A stretch of DNA of 64,000 bases. Source: Coniella vitis (Eukaryota; Ascomycota; Sordariomycetes; Diaporthales; Schizoparmaceae). Position 1 is the stretch's first letter. Each line of letters starts with the position of its first letter. Shown here one piece after another: positions 11,001-22,846 of this stretch. The stretch lies in assembly GCA_011317545.1 (NCBI GenBank), contig WUJK01000008.1, positions 124,001-188,000 of the forward strand. Reading direction: 5' to 3'. A program made the translations under genes and the position numbers. The notes beneath the pieces are model-generated. The model had not been told where the DNA came from and searched no databases. It saw only the letters and a list, made by a program, of their open reading frames with translations.

Positions 11001-11717
11001 GGGTAATGGAGAACCTGCTCGCGTGATGAAAGAGGTCTCTTCCATTCCCCGGTCTTCGTCATTCGTCGCGTGCTCGGCATCTTCTTGACCTCCTGCCAGC
11101 GCTGGTTCCTTGTCTTTCTCGGCTAGTCTCCATTTCTGAAAGGCGGACATGGCGACATCGTCGTCGTACAAGGCGCGCCCATTCATGCCATCTCCGACAT
11201 TTTTGGACGAGGAAGCCCCAGCAGGGATCTTGTATACTTTTTGTCTGCCACCAAATAGAACGTTGCCTTCCATAGGCCTGGATCGCGTCATTATTCCACC
11301 AGATTCGTTCGAGGCCGAAGAGTCCTTTCGTAGAAACGGAGGAGCCTGCAGAGATTCCACCTCGGCTATGTCGTCGAGAAGGCTATTCTTGTTGGGAAGT
11401 CCAAAATCAAATCGCGATTGGCGCTTTGGATAGAGGACGCTATCATCGCTGGCCTTGCCAATTTTACTGGTGGGATCATCTTGTTCTCGAAGCATGGAAA
11501 AACGCGCCGATAGGCCTGACATCAAGAGACTGGTGCGAAAGTCATCGTTGGATGGTAGTGCCAGAGCGAGGTCGATTTCGGTCTTTGTCTCGGGTTCTGG
11601 GGCCTTTTTTCCTCCACGGCGAAAGAGGGAGAAGGAGTTGTCGGTTTCGAGGGATGGGCGCGAATCAACCGATTCGGCATCTTTGCCGGCCTTCTTCTTG
11701 TTCTTAAAGCGATTCAT
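8067..11717 (-). CDS. Large intrinsically disordered conserved fungal protein
   Basis: A single uninterrupted 1216-codon frame starts with a basic MNRFKNKKKAGK segment. It has a more ordered, conserved-looking N-terminal part at roughly residues 45-200 (DLALALPSNDDFRTSLLMSGLSAR... and DDSVLYPKRQSRFDFG). The remainder is Ser/Pro/Arg/Gln-rich with many TP and SP sites, RSRS-like patches, and a His/Pro/Met/Gly-rich block at about 880-1010. There is no membrane segment or catalytic motif. The N-terminal block has the character of a protein conserved across Pezizomycotina, but I know of no established function. The extreme 3' end is uncertain: GGTATGTTTTAG at the stop overlaps a possible intron donor (GTATGT), so the last residues could differ after splicing. 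Confidence 0.85.
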   Translation of the reverse strand: MNRFKNKKKAGKDAESVDSRPSLETDNSFSLFRRGGKKAPEPETKTEIDLALALPSNDDFRTSLLMSGLSARFSMLREQDDPTSKIGKASDDSVLYPKRQSRFDFGLPNKNSLLDDIAEVESLQAPPFLRKDSSASNESGGIMTRSRPMEGNVLFGGRQKVYKIPAGASSSKNVGDGMNGRALYDDDVAMSAFQKWRLAEKDKEPALAGGQEDAEHATNDEDRGMEETSFITRAGSPLPQGYNQKRETCSTTSSTPSGGRNSTAATSVISQSHTASQEPQTQHTVASAVSTPNLERNVTRTRKLYEQGLSQNLQEQQHSVLTRVDTLARRTGGARTPDLGSNTPSPTTQTFTDRWAAFGGDRRTVLTKASAPNLRSFSPPATGSLNGTMNLDTRVATDTTPGHCASPPLSPPFSDGGAGELPALPTTTRATNMFHKAIPVHNDAKFSARPFQPQSGRQTPVQKPQDELEYTSGPRSHSVASNRGQQLDPSTPIGSPLPQTSVPEPPSEAATYNEPVESPILNEHIFQAPTSPEVRLERPADVEHPALRSAPSPIADAQQVLPNSGLLATGTYKSALSDSPTLGPNTGLGGMVRQHLRSESDVSSIFASPSDTYQSPPQRQDEDPTSDYGSPESEEQASSYARMNVLPRVEEVSTALQTSQQQSSPEDARSPDEADEFAEQLANARRRVRERLTSYVEPDPASFSPPTVAAPTADLPPPPTRSNPLGILKVKGSRGSLVDRGRETVPPPIKELDGGNDSEARLNEEEKAHPSLRAFRQARREVQQRKDLENMARSAPQNGRSATPGAAEPMPAEYGGRRGTVRTPSVERQRMPPSGHHPYHHPRRDNSPQHPSQPAPRSMSRAERERSGSENSDGSGRSRSRPPNMRERPDFHHQNQHMSPEIPGIPPRHHMMRPPMAPGGPDMRRSPHMPPINAFPNNHRPNNAAPYHDGNGHHPKPHVRGPPERSMTGPMPSGPFPLSPPTGRYDASRATFQPHPGPGSAPSTPSMRPLRRPSIPSSTPLNGGNISSLNDAIRRPVNKRDISEPTFVMSTSRVPTTHLPASAPETPANRSRSGSFADTGMSPPPLPPVNPRRRRDSSRTRTIMGGLTGSRRSDEADGGGAFNASMPQLPLANPPAAPFAQAPEENRVSVFEEDDVKTARRRLRKASPEMKMEMRAASSAGKRANSPQVPNIGQPTAVMTGMRSGGPSPNLPGGMF

Positions 11718-13010
11718 TGTGTACGGTTTTGTTTCGAGCCGGCGAATCGCGCTAATCTCTGCAGATATTGTTGCACGAATAGAGGCAAACGAGGTGAGGG
11801 CTGTGTGTTTTAGGGTTTATAGTCCATCAGAGCGTTCCAAGGTTTTTAACTCGCCGTCAAGCCAGCAGAGCTGTTGTCGAAGCCTTAGCGGACCACTAAA
11901 AAGACAGTCGTGGGCAGAGATGGTGTATCTGGAGCCTTGGCACGGTCTCGGGTCAGCTGTGAAGGCCAGTGAAAGAGACAAAAGTTTGCTCTTGAATAGG
12001 CGTTGGGCGACCAGGGCTTCTGCGCATCCACGCAGTCGAATGGACGGCCCTCGGTCGGTAATGAAGCGTGCAAGCTGAATGGTGGAAACTGCCTTGAATG
12101 GGCTCTGGGACGAACAAGTGAATGTGCAGGGCGTGTTGCGCGTGCAAGAGCGTACTCACCCGCAGATTGTTCTGAATAATCGAAAGAATGCCAAACGAGT
12201 GGAAGGACGCCTGACGCTGACAGCGAGTATGGCGACCAGGGAGACTGGACACACACACGCACACAAAGTCCCTTCGCGTGGAGGCACACGATAATCGGTC
12301 GCGGCGCGCGGCAACGGGGGTCCAATCAGAGAGAAAGTGCTTGTCGTGGCTCGACCAAGGACAATGGGGAAACTCGAGTGGAAAGAGTGGCACCAGGCGG
12401 GCCAAGGGAAGGATGTTTCGCGCTTTGATAAGCAGTGATTGGTGGTTCAGAGCGTGAGGAATGCAATTGAGTTGAGTGACTGGCGGACCATTAAAATCGT
12501 CACATGCCAGAGCTGGGTGCAAAGGGCATGAAAGCAGGTGCCGTCTGGCTGTCTGTGTCTTGCAAAACAGGCCGCGCAGGTGGTCGATAAACGCTGGTCG
12601 AGCAAATGGGACGGCAAGTCGAAGAAACAGACGAACGCTTTTTGGGGTGGAGTGAGTGGATTCAATGCTGTTCGTCTGATGCAAATAAAGTTCCGAACAG
12701 GTGACAGGCGCGACAACGGGCGCAACAAGATTTCCCAACACAAAAGCAGATGGCGACAGGGAGAGCGAGCTGGCCAGGCTCGACAGAAAAGATTCGACAG
12801 GACGCAGGGGCTCTCGCACAGAAGTGAAAGGAAGGGGAAAGGAGTGGAGATGGCGAGGCCTGAAGGAGATGTCAATGTTGAATCGGTCCGGCAGAGGCGC
12901 TGGTGGGTGGTGGTGAAGGAGGAGGAGGAGGAGAAAGAGAGAAGGAGGGACAATTTGGCGGGCGGGCCTTTGGGCTGCGAGGTTGATAGCCTGCTATGTA
13001 AGTACTTTTA
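11718..13010. other. Upstream region of the large disordered-protein gene
   Basis: About 1.3 kb of moderately GC-rich sequence precedes the minus-strand gene. Overlapping open frames up to 288 codons exist on the minus strand, but they are Ser/Leu/Arg/His-rich shadows with no recognisable domain. The minus-strand CT-rich tracts around 12800-12950 resemble a promoter or long 5' leader. Confidence 0.45.
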
Positions 13011-13435
13011 GTGGGAAGTGCATTAGTACAAAGTACTATGACTACCTAGGTAGCTACTAGCACACGCGGGGTACTTGGGTACCTATGTACAATGTCAGGT
13101 ACAGAGTGCTCCGCAGGCGCGCCGGACATTGCGGGTTGTCTTGAACGCACGGTCATTGGGCACGCTGGCTCCCTGCCACTGAAGGCAACGCAGCTCGGCA
13201 GGGGCCACTGGACCGGGTCCCATCTATAGTTCTGCGGGCTAGCGCACAGCAGCAGAAAAAGGGCAGCACCCAATGGGGAAAGCCCTGTAGGCACACTGCA
13301 GTGCTGTAGGGCACAGCGCCTGAGGTGTCACAGCGCCCTAACGCTGGCTAAGCTCGCTGATACGACACTGGACAGGGGGAAAGAGGCCCCAAACGGCTGC
13401 AACCTCACAAGTAGCAGGGGCCAGGTATCCTCGGT

Positions 13436-13490
13436 ACATAGTAGAGGCAGGTACAGGGGCCAGGGGCTAGGGGCCAGGGGCAGGGCTCAC
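13436..13490. repeat. Degenerate CAGGGGC short repeat cluster
   Basis: Several close copies of AGGGGCCAGGGG-like units follow each other (GGTACAGGGGCCAGGGGCTAGGGGCCAGGGGCAGGG in the sequence, read as overlapping 6-7-base units). A similar cluster occurs near 47461-47540. Confidence 0.6.
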
Positions 13491-14704
13491 AGCAGCCCGC
13501 CAGCAGAAATCAGTTATACCACGACCACTGACGAACCTCTTGTCCGCTAAAACCACTGGCGCTTCACTGTTCACTGCGAGGCATCAAGAAGCCGTCGGAT
13601 CCTTTTCTTTTTTTCAGCACACTCCGATTCCTTCATGCAATGCGCCATCGCGGCCACCTCCACAGGCCCCCAGCTTCCCTTTGGGTCGGACGGACTCGAC
13701 CGTCGTCTTCACCGCAAGCCACAGTTTCTCCTTACAAGGCGACAGAAATATCACTTGAAACATGGAACGCAGATGCGGGCGGGGCTGGAGCCCAGCCAGG
13801 AGGAACTGCGGCTTTTACATCGCCAGCATCATCGCCGCTCGCGGCTGCTCACGACACTTTCAGAATCCAAGCTGACCAGTCTGCCTGGCGAAACAAACAA
13901 ACGTTCGCGTGAGGTCAGCCGAGGCCTGGGCGCAATCACCCATCACCCCAATGGATCCAGACACGCCGTGCGAGCAGCACTTGTCCTCCGTCAATTGCAT
14001 CTGGTGGGGTTTCCGAACGCCCTGCTCTCTATCTCTCTCCCTCTCTCTCGCTCTCTCTTTCTTTGTCTTGACATCCAAACTGCATGGTGTTACTTTCTGT
14101 AGACTTTTTTAACTAACTCAACTTGTGACGGGTTTGCGTCTATGTGGTCCCTTGCTTGGCCAGACGAGATTGCATTGTCTCAGTATTTGGGTGCTGACCT
14201 TGCTGCTGCTGGTAGAAGACGATCTGCTTGCTATACAAGTACTTGTAGGCAAAAGGCACTCGATGCAACCGAGCAGATGCTTCGTCTCATCTGCGAGATC
14301 TTGATGATGCCATCAACCAACAACCGGCACAGCGCGCTCGCTTGAGAGGGCGCAAAGCAGCCTGGCCTAGGCCATCGTGAGCTCGTTGCGGCTTGGCAAA
14401 ACTGTCACCAAAAGAGACTTGTCCCAGATGGGGCGGCAGAGGTGTGTCGGGCCTCCTGGGACCTGCGTCTGTGCGCGAGCCGGGAGAGGTTCCCACGGCT
14501 CGCATATGCGTGATCCGCGCAGCCAATCAGCGGGCTGTGCCTGAATCGACTCTTGGGTCTGGACAAGGGAGGTCCCAGCTTCAGAGTAAAAAGTGTGGTG
14601 GTGCTACGGCAGGCCGTTGTAACCTCCCCCCCCCACCCTGCAACAATCAGCAGTTAATGGAGAGTCAGAAAGTCTGAGTACTTGACGATCGGATATAGGT
14701 TTAC

Positions 14705-14740
14705 CATAGTACATAGTACATAGTACATAGTACATATACA
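14705..14740. repeat. Tandem ACATAGT heptamer array
   Basis: About four and a half perfect 7-base units of ACATAGT/AGTACAT lie head to tail. The unit contains the GTAC palindrome and matches single copies found in many other spacers of the window. Confidence 0.85.
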
Positions 14741-15292
14741 TGGTAGCGTCAAAGCCTATATCGCCTTAGCCAATGCATGTTGCTGGGTAGTGACCATCAC
14801 TGGCGTCGAAGTTGCTGGTGGGTACTCTATAGCGTCTGTTCTATGCAGATTACCGAGCACGTTTCCTGGCCACGATGAGAGCCAGGGCTGAAAAAGCATC
14901 CATTAGACACGGATGTGGGTTTGGGTACTATGCAATGCGCTTGGCTCATCATCAAAAGCTACGCGGCACACTCAGTGCAAGTGGCTGCAAGAGGCCTCGC
15001 GACTATTATGCTCTTCTAAGCAAGCGAGTTTGGCTTTCTGGGCAGCCCCTTGAGTGCCTGCGGCTCCGAATGAGAGCCCTGGAGCCGAGCCAAGAGTCTT
15101 CCTGTGAATCCTCGAAGCAGCCGTCTGGTCTTGTGGAAGACGACCGTCAGCCCTGTGAAGTAGCACAATGATGTTTCTATTCCCAGCAAGGCACGATGTT
15201 CTGTAATCTACACACAGAAAACCTTACGTACGATATACTGTGTATGATGAAGCACGAAATGCCAGACCGGTGTGCACCATACTATGTATAGT

Positions 15293-15309
15293 AAGAGTAC
15301 TTTACTCTT
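15293..15309. repeat. Small perfect hairpin
   Basis: AAGAGTA and TACTCTT form a 7-bp stem with a 3-base CTT loop, just after an ACTATGTATAGT palindromic cluster. It has no associated gene. Confidence 0.5.
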
Positions 15310-15944
15310 GTATCACGCATGCCCCGTGGAGGCTTGTCTCCCCTCCGCAATTACCATGACTGACAGACATACATGGTACAAACACACATGATGTTCTTTG
15401 TCCCGGATGAGGAGGCTTCGGAAATATCCGATCCCTCTCGTCGGAAACAAGCAATATCGCCCGATGCGGTTCAAAAGATTTGCTGTCTGCGCGGCGCGAG
15501 CCTCTCGGCTTCCAACCCACAGCACGAATACTTGCTGACCACAACACTGCCCGTATAGTGACAGATAGACATCCATGACGTTGCCAGTTCTCTCCACAGT
15601 ACTTGAGAGTGCAGCAATACTAGGGGAGCGGACCGGAGCCGCTGCTGCTACTTGTACCATTTGGGCTTAGAGCACACTTGGGAGTGGCTCTAGGTACCAT
15701 GGCAGGGCCGCGGCTGCTTGTCCACAAAGACCGTATCGCCTTTTGATTACCATACTCTAGCGTGCCCTTTTGATTGTCATGTTCAAGCTGGCAGATTTGG
15801 CAATAACCGTTGGATACGAATGGTGGTGAAGAACTTTTTGGTCGTACCAGCACGCAGCATGAAACAGAGTAAGATTAGATGCCATCACTTGCAGGCTCGT
15901 TTGCGCATCATCATGATGCTGTAGTACATGGAGTAGCATCTTCC

Positions 15945-15990
15945 GGCTGGGCTGGGCTCTTTGGGCTGGGCTGGGCTGGGCTGGGCTGGC
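15945..15990. repeat. GGGCT pentanucleotide array
   Basis: Two units of GGGCT at 15949-15958, a 5-base interruption, then at least five consecutive units at 15963-15989. This is a simple-sequence repeat in non-coding DNA. Confidence 0.8.
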
Positions 15991-18929
15991 AAGCTTATTA
16001 TACACGGTAACTATAATGTCTATAGTACTATGATCATGGAGCCTCGCGGCCTGAACAGGTGCTCAAGGCCTGCCCTTGTCCTGCACAGTACTTGGCAAAC
16101 CCCTCTTCGGAAGTATCAAGCGATCAGGCACTGCCAGCCCCGATTCCTCTGCCTTTTTCTGTACTATCTAGGTGCTATGGGACTTTTCTCAGCCCCGAAG
16201 TTGCAGATTGCAAGCCAACGCAATCAATTCCCTACAATGCCCCCACACCTGGACGGATCACCCGTCAAATAAGTCGCCAGCTTCTTTTACCATTACTATG
16301 TATGATGGCACATTCCAGACCCCTCTTGTCGACCTCAGACTTCAACCTGGACCGGGATCCTGGACCCATCAGAGTTTTTGTTCTCCTGGGATTCATATTA
16401 GAGCCAATCTCCGTTAACCAGGCCCGTTCGCCATGTGGCCCGACCATGCAATTTCCCCTTGGTCTTTTGTTCTCTCCTCTCTCTCTTTACTTACATAATA
16501 CAACAAAAGCAACATGACGTGAGGGACGAATGGACGTCTTTGTCAGCCAACAGGCCAGCTTTGGCTTGGGCCTCAGCTTGATGAATAAGCATTCAGGTCT
16601 TCCATGTGCCCTCGCAGAGACTGCGCAGCCAATTGCTCTTTTGTCGGGGCCGATGAACAAGACGTGTGGCAAGCCAACCCTTCTTGTCACGTACACCATC
16701 AGGCCGCTTGACGGTTCTGCTTCTTCATGTCACCATGCAAACGCGGGGAAACAAACGTTTGGCGCCCCGGCACACGCCCTGTCTCGTCCTGTCCTATCCC
16801 ATCAGAGACGCGCCCCGAACCGCGGCTTACCTTACCCAAGTAGGGAACTTTGTCCTATTGGCATTCAACTCCAGTGGTTTGCACCCTGGTGCGTCGGTTC
16901 GCAGTTCGGTAGGTGGGGAAGGGGCAGCAAGCGGGCGTTTATTAGACTGACGGCGGTGTCACTTGTCATGGCCGATGCCACGGCGAACACACGGCCCCTC
17001 CAGCTTGGTAGAGTTTGGGGTGCGCTTTGGATTCCCACGCCACTCACGCAACGGCGCCGTTGCGCTGCGGTTCACAGGCGAAATGAAACTGGGTTTTCCT
17101 CCATCTGCCCGTTGAGGGGGGGCGGAACCAGGCCCTGTTTCAAAAACTCTCTCTGACCTCGTAGCAAGTAGCCGGAATCGAGTCTTCCTCGCAATGCAAC
17201 CCGAGCAGTTGCTGTCGGCACCCGCACACAGCACGCGGCAGCTGGCCTGGGGGCGATTGGATCGGATACAGCAGGAACCGCAGGCGGCAAAACAGTTCGG
17301 TTTGGTGCGCAAAATCATCAAGTCATTGGGTAGTTTTCCAGTCTCATCTCGGCTCAGCATGCAGAGCATTGACGGAAAAGTCGCCTCCTCTCTTTGCCAG
17401 TTAAGACATTGTTTCGTCGGTGCGTTGATGGCTGCAGCAGCGTGATTGATCAGACCATGTTATCGTCCCGACTGGCGGACTGTGGGTTTTCGCGACTGAC
17501 TGAAAGATTCTAGAGGCAAATGATCGCAAAACGCAGTTGTGTTATGATACGATATATCATCAAGCCTTTCAACTTGTGGCTTGCAGAAATTTCCACATTG
17601 AGGGCGTACATATCTGTGGTTGGCCTGTCAGTGGCGCCTTGTTCAACAAAAACTTGTATAGCCACAGGATGACTGGCTTCTTGGTTGATTTGCCTCAAAC
17701 CCGCAAGTCTACCTCCTGACGCCCGATCACGGGATGTAATGCGAGGAGCCTCTTGTTAGGCTTGGCTTGTTTAATGACGTTCAGCATGAGTGCAATGTAT
17801 TTGCTTTGCCCCCCTTTTCTTGCCTCTTTTTCTCCCTTCTTCCCTATCCGAATATCAGCCGTTGTGGCATCGAAATTGCTACCAGTTGCCACGGCACTCC
17901 CAGACGCTGTGTATGGTTAACTCTTTTTATTTTATCTTTTTTTTTTCCTTCTTCTGTGAAACCTTTCAGCTATTGTCGCACTTTCCGTATGCTCGTCCAA
18001 TCGCAAGCTCATCCATGAGCATGAGCAACCGCACAAATGTGACCAATGCATTCTCGCGGCTGGCTGTCAAGTATCCGGTCTTGCAGAATTATAGTCAAAT
18101 TGATACGGGATCCACCAAATCAGTTGGTATTCCCAATTGTGTCCTTCCAATCCATGGCCCATTAAGAATAATTCTACATAGTAAACGGCCCCAAGAAGAC
18201 CCCAGTCTCCTGTCGGTCTCGTGTTGGGTGAGTTTACCAGATTGAGCAAAACAATCGACCCGCTGTTCCCGATGAGCAAACGTGCATGCAACATGTCTAC
18301 GGTACATAACACCAGGGTCCAAGTGGCAAGCGCCCTCTTCACCGCCTCTTGTCTTGCTCGGCGACCCGAACGTTGACGGGGCACGAAAAGAAGACAAAAA
18401 TAAAAATGAAAATGAAGAACCGAAAAGACTTGTTCAATGGCTGGATCCCTTACCGATATGGTGCCAAGTGTGGCTGCGTTCCTTGCACGCGATGCGATGT
18501 GAGTGTATTTAATATGTGCTGTACGATTGAGTACCTTGGAATAGACACATACTTTAAATGTATTAATTTTCTTCCCATACCCTGCATTCTTCGGCGAGTC
18601 CTTGTGCGAGTGTCGAGCAGAGAAGTGGGAAGCTGGCGGTTGGCTGTTGGCTTCGGCGCGGAACACAGTTGACAAATCTTATAGGATAGGAGGGACAATC
18701 TGCGTTGTGGTAGTGGTAGGGTACACTGCATGTGATGTTTCATGTACATCTTCACAAAAACTCAATAAAAATTGCCATGTAAGGAATATTCTGGTCGTGT
18801 TTCTCAAGGTCGCCTTCGGGGCCCCGCCTGCAGACGCTGTGGTTGGATGCCGTCGAGTTCTCGGGTACTTCGAAAATTGGGAGAGCTTCGAGAAGATCTT
18901 TGGATGGGGGGGGGAGGGGCTGGTTCTCG

Positions 18930-21900
18930 AGGTGAATTAATTACGTGCTGATGAAAATAGAGTGTTTGTACGTTTGTACCTGCAGACCGTTTCTGTAGCA
19001 CCTACCTTTATTATCAACTGTGCGGTTTGACATGAAGGAGATGGCGGCTGAGGTTCTTGTGAATAGGATGTGTATGGTGTTTATCACATATACACGTGTA
19101 TTTCGGTAGAGCAATATTTCACGACAATTCCAAGTTCACACTGGAGGGATATATTGACCATGCCTATGTTGTCAGCGATCTATAAGACAACTTCCTGTAG
19201 AGCTTAAAAGCAGTCAAGACCCATAGAAAATACCGGAGATGAGAACTCGTGAGTATATCCACATCGATGCTAAAACAAAAAAGAAATCTTCGACAATCTA
19301 GTTCTTGCTGTTTACGTGTGTATAAGGCCTTCCAGAAGTACATGAATTGGGGTTGTGTTAATGGTGAACTCTTTATATACATATGACTGGTCCTCTTCAT
19401 ATTGAGCGTACGCAATGGCTGATCACTACAAAGACATTGTTGAGCTTCGTCTACGTTGGTTTACGCGTCTTAAAAAACAATCGGAGAGCACATTCACTTG
19501 CAGTGTTGACATCTTGACTGCATAAGAGAAGCTTCATTAATTATAGGACCATGCATTCATTCCATTACCTGCAGACTCAAGGGCAGTGTTTCTTTTCGTC
19601 AGCAGCTCGAGGATCAGACTTTATCAGAATGTTTGGTTCTAGGCGTAACATACTAATAATTTGAATCTAGGGGACATGGGGCGACGGCTACGTGACTGCT
19701 ATTCCTCCTTATGAACCATTTTTGGACTCTTGTAGTTATAAAGCGAGGGACAAGCCCGGATAGCCTCATGGATAATGTGAACAGGCAGTCCTATCATCCT
19801 AAAAGCATACGTTCAAGTTTGACAGAGGAGTTGAAGCACCAAAGTTTCAAAGAGAAATATAACCCACTAGGTTTATCAAGCCAGAGACATATCTTACTGG
19901 CAGGTATATACCCGCATTCGACAGCATATCATGTACTCAAGCGTGTGAAGTTGATGTGAACGGTGCGTAGTAATTATGAACATCGGAACTGGGTAACGAG
20001 TATTGGGATGAGACCAATGAACATTTTGAATGCTAAGCGACGATAGGGCTATGGATTTTGGTTCTGCAAGCCCGCGAGATCAGATTGGTAGTCCACCTAA
20101 CATCAAGCGGAAGTCCTCGCCGTGTCAAGAATAGTTTCTGGAAGACAGGTTGTAATGAATATCTGTATGGGCAGTGACAAAATAATATTCAAGGGGATAC
20201 TTTAGCACTTAAGTTTATGATTATAAAGAGTCGTGTCCATAACAGCTGACTATATCCCATCATAGCCTTAAACAAAATTGAATAGATGGAAAACTATTCA
20301 CTTGCCAAGTAATATCAAACCTATAGCATAGAGTTCTTAAATCTTCTCAAATTATATAGGAGGCACTAGATCAGACAACGAAGACGACTGTATCCCCCTG
20401 GGGTTCCTGTTATAAGCAATAGTGATAAGCAACATCAGATAAGTATTGTTAAGGGTGTCCTCTGTATATCTGATATCTATATATATTGTTACGTTCATCC
20501 GTACATGACATGTTCAAGAACCAGACTTCCGGGGTCCATAAGTGTGGACAAATCGTCGAATAGTTACTACAGAGACTGATAATTCAGCCAGCAATTAACA
20601 AATTGAGCATCTTCTTAGGATAAGTAGACTTTTATATTAATAGTACGCCAATTAACGCAAGCTTGACTGATCAGATATATACAGCCTGAAGCCTTTATAG
20701 CGTATCAACTTTGCAAAGTATATAGCCGGTTGAATTGACAACGTTACGCCAAAATACAGTAAACCCCAACCAGATACTCCTATCTTGGAAACTGGCAGGT
20801 GTTGATGAATGCTGCAGGGCGTATCACAAGGTCCTCTCACACAGGACACCCAGTGCTGACCTATTGGATGAAAGAAGGTATTAGTGGGAGGTGGGGGGCT
20901 TGTTTTATTTTATTCGAGTACTATGTAATCAAGAGACCTGCTATTCGGGCTCAAGTTCCAGCTTGGAGTATAAATAGGAGGTAATTTTTTCTGGATTCGC
21001 CAATATCAAAAATCGTGCCAAGATAAACCTATCAAATGGCCTGTCAAGCTTTGGTTTCAGGGACTACTATGTACTATGCAGTAACTTATTCTTGGACACG
21101 GACTCGTCGATCTGCTTGAGAATGTCTTGCTTGTCCCTGAGACTATATGTCTGTCTGTCTTGTCTGTGATTACCCGTGATAAACCATTCGACAGAAATCA
21201 TCTCCGTCTTGCGGATGGATAGTAGCGCCGGGACAGAATAAGGCTTATTAGTAGACTTTACAAAATACCCTGGGTGAGCCAATGGTAGATGGGCCCTTTT
21301 TCTACGGAGGGAACCCATCGGCCATGTTCCAACCTTGAACCATGGCATCATGTCATACTGCAGGAATGAGGCTCAACCTGTGTGGCAAACTATGTATTCT
21401 CGACACTATTATGTATATGCGAGAGAGGGTAGTTGAGCAAGCACATCACTCAGTATCGCAAATTTCGTTAGATGAATGCCACGTCCAAGTACAAGCACAA
21501 GCCAGCCAGTATTGCCAACGGCGGGAATAAACGAAGGAACAGCAAGATCTCATTTCAGCAAAAATCTGAAACGTGGAAAAAAGGGAGAGTGGAGGAAGCA
21601 TCCCAATCTACGCAAGGATTTGTTATGTACTATATATATTGACGTTTGCTTACTGTGTACATACTGCTCCTGATTCTACGCAGCACATAGTATATTCTGC
21701 TCATGATAGGGCCAATGCCAAGTTGATCGCCACACTACAGGATAAGGGCTCCGCTTTATCTGATTTGCCGTGATTGCAATCAACAAGAACTCCATCACGA
21801 AAGCAAACCCAGTTCCTCACTCTTCGTCAGCCCTCTGGGTTCCATGCAAGGCTGCTGTGACTACTATGTACATTTTTCTTTTTTATTAGTTAGTTGGCTG
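18930..21900. other. AT-rich, gene-free centre of the desert
   Basis: Base composition changes visibly here. TATATA, TTATAA and AATAAT words are frequent, stop codons are dense in all frames, and the longest open frames are under 100 codons. This is what a RIP-mutated or decayed repeat looks like in Sordariomycetes, but no intact transposon gene, terminal repeat or target duplication could be recognised by eye. Confidence 0.45.
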
Positions 21901-22846
21901 ACGGATACAAAAGTGCATGAATTGGGCGGTCTGGATTGAGACAGGTGCTCTTTATAGTAGGGTTCTTACCGAGGATGCCGGCCAGGTCATACGTCTTTGA
22001 GGATCCAAAGATATCTACGATGTATCTACTCGCTCTTGCGCGCCGAATCGGAATACTCGGCCAGCCCAACATCAATTGGGTTTCGTTCACTGTGACGAGC
22101 CGCGAAGCCGTGGGTGGCTGGGCTTTACGCTGTAAAAGATGCCGTCTACCCTCATTAGCCACTTGGGAGACTGCCAGAATGCCAGCAAATGGAGCGCTGT
22201 GGAAACCAGTGACGGCATCATCGAGGGCCGTGACAGCCCGTTGGGGATGTGCTTCAGGCGGCGTGCGTTTTCATTTATAGGGGGCCTTGAGGCGCCAAAC
22301 CGAGTCGCCTGTGGGCGCCTGTGGGCGCCTGTGGGCACCTGGGGGCTGGGGTGGGGGCACTAGTCGAGGCTGTGGACGTGGGCTAGTCTGTCAGCCAGTC
22401 CAGCCTGGCCAGTGAGCTGGCCAGGAGGATTGGCACGCCCAGAAACAGGGCAGGGCTGCAGTGCTACAGGGGGGTCCTGCTGCTGCAGGACTCGTAATCT
22501 CCTGGGGGCTCCACCCCCTGAATGACGAGAAGGCCTGACAGCCTCTCGAAGCGACAATCCAATTTGTCGTCTGTGCCTGGGGCGCACGCGCTGGGCCCCC
22601 GTTTGTCCTTAATCAAGCTCGCCGTCCGTCTTGTTTTGCTGCTTCTTTTATTTTTGCGAATATAGACGTCTTCTATTTACTTGGGGCTTGCTCTCTGCAT
22701 CCAGCAATCCACGTCGCTCGTTTGACTCCCTTGATTCTCGCCGTGCCTCGATCCTCCTCCTTCGACCTGGTTTGGTCTTGTACTCCGTCGCTCAGCCATT
22801 TGCGTGATATTTCCTCAACTTTGCTTTGCTTGATTACCTCGACAAG
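21901..22846. other. Spacer and promoter of the GH72 gene
   Basis: GC content rises again after about 21,900. No gene is seen. A three-unit GTGGGCGCCT array lies at 22311-22340. The last 200 bases before the GH72 start contain T-rich and CT-rich runs typical of a fungal core promoter. Confidence 0.5.
22311..22340. repeat. GTGGGCGCCT decamer tandem repeat
   Basis: Three consecutive 10-base units, the third with one substitution (GTGGGCACCT), sit about 500 bases upstream of the GH72 start. Confidence 0.8.

Larger units (their letters stand above)
13011..18930. other. Gene desert, left half
   Basis: No open frame here shows protein-like composition or credible splicing. The sequence holds short tandem and palindromic elements. 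CCTAGGTA and GGGTACC-like palindromes lie near 13040-13100, CAGGGGC-type repeats near 13436-13490, and an ACATAGT array at 14705-14740. A small hairpin lies at 15293-15309, a GGGCT array at 15945-15990, and many separate ACTATGTA sites are scattered through it. Confidence 0.5.

Noticed and set aside
11953..12819. 288-codon minus-strand open frame upstream of the large disordered-protein gene
   Set aside because: Composition is Ser/Leu/Arg/His low complexity with no domain, and it overlaps another open frame on the same strand. It reads as leader or promoter sequence.
18067..18675. 202-codon minus-strand open frame in the desert
   Set aside because: No coherent pattern, start context or splice partner; most likely chance.
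13011..22846. A possible secondary-metabolite or mating-type cluster in the 10-kb desert
   Set aside because: No PKS, NRPS, P450, HMG-box or alpha-box pattern could be found in any frame.
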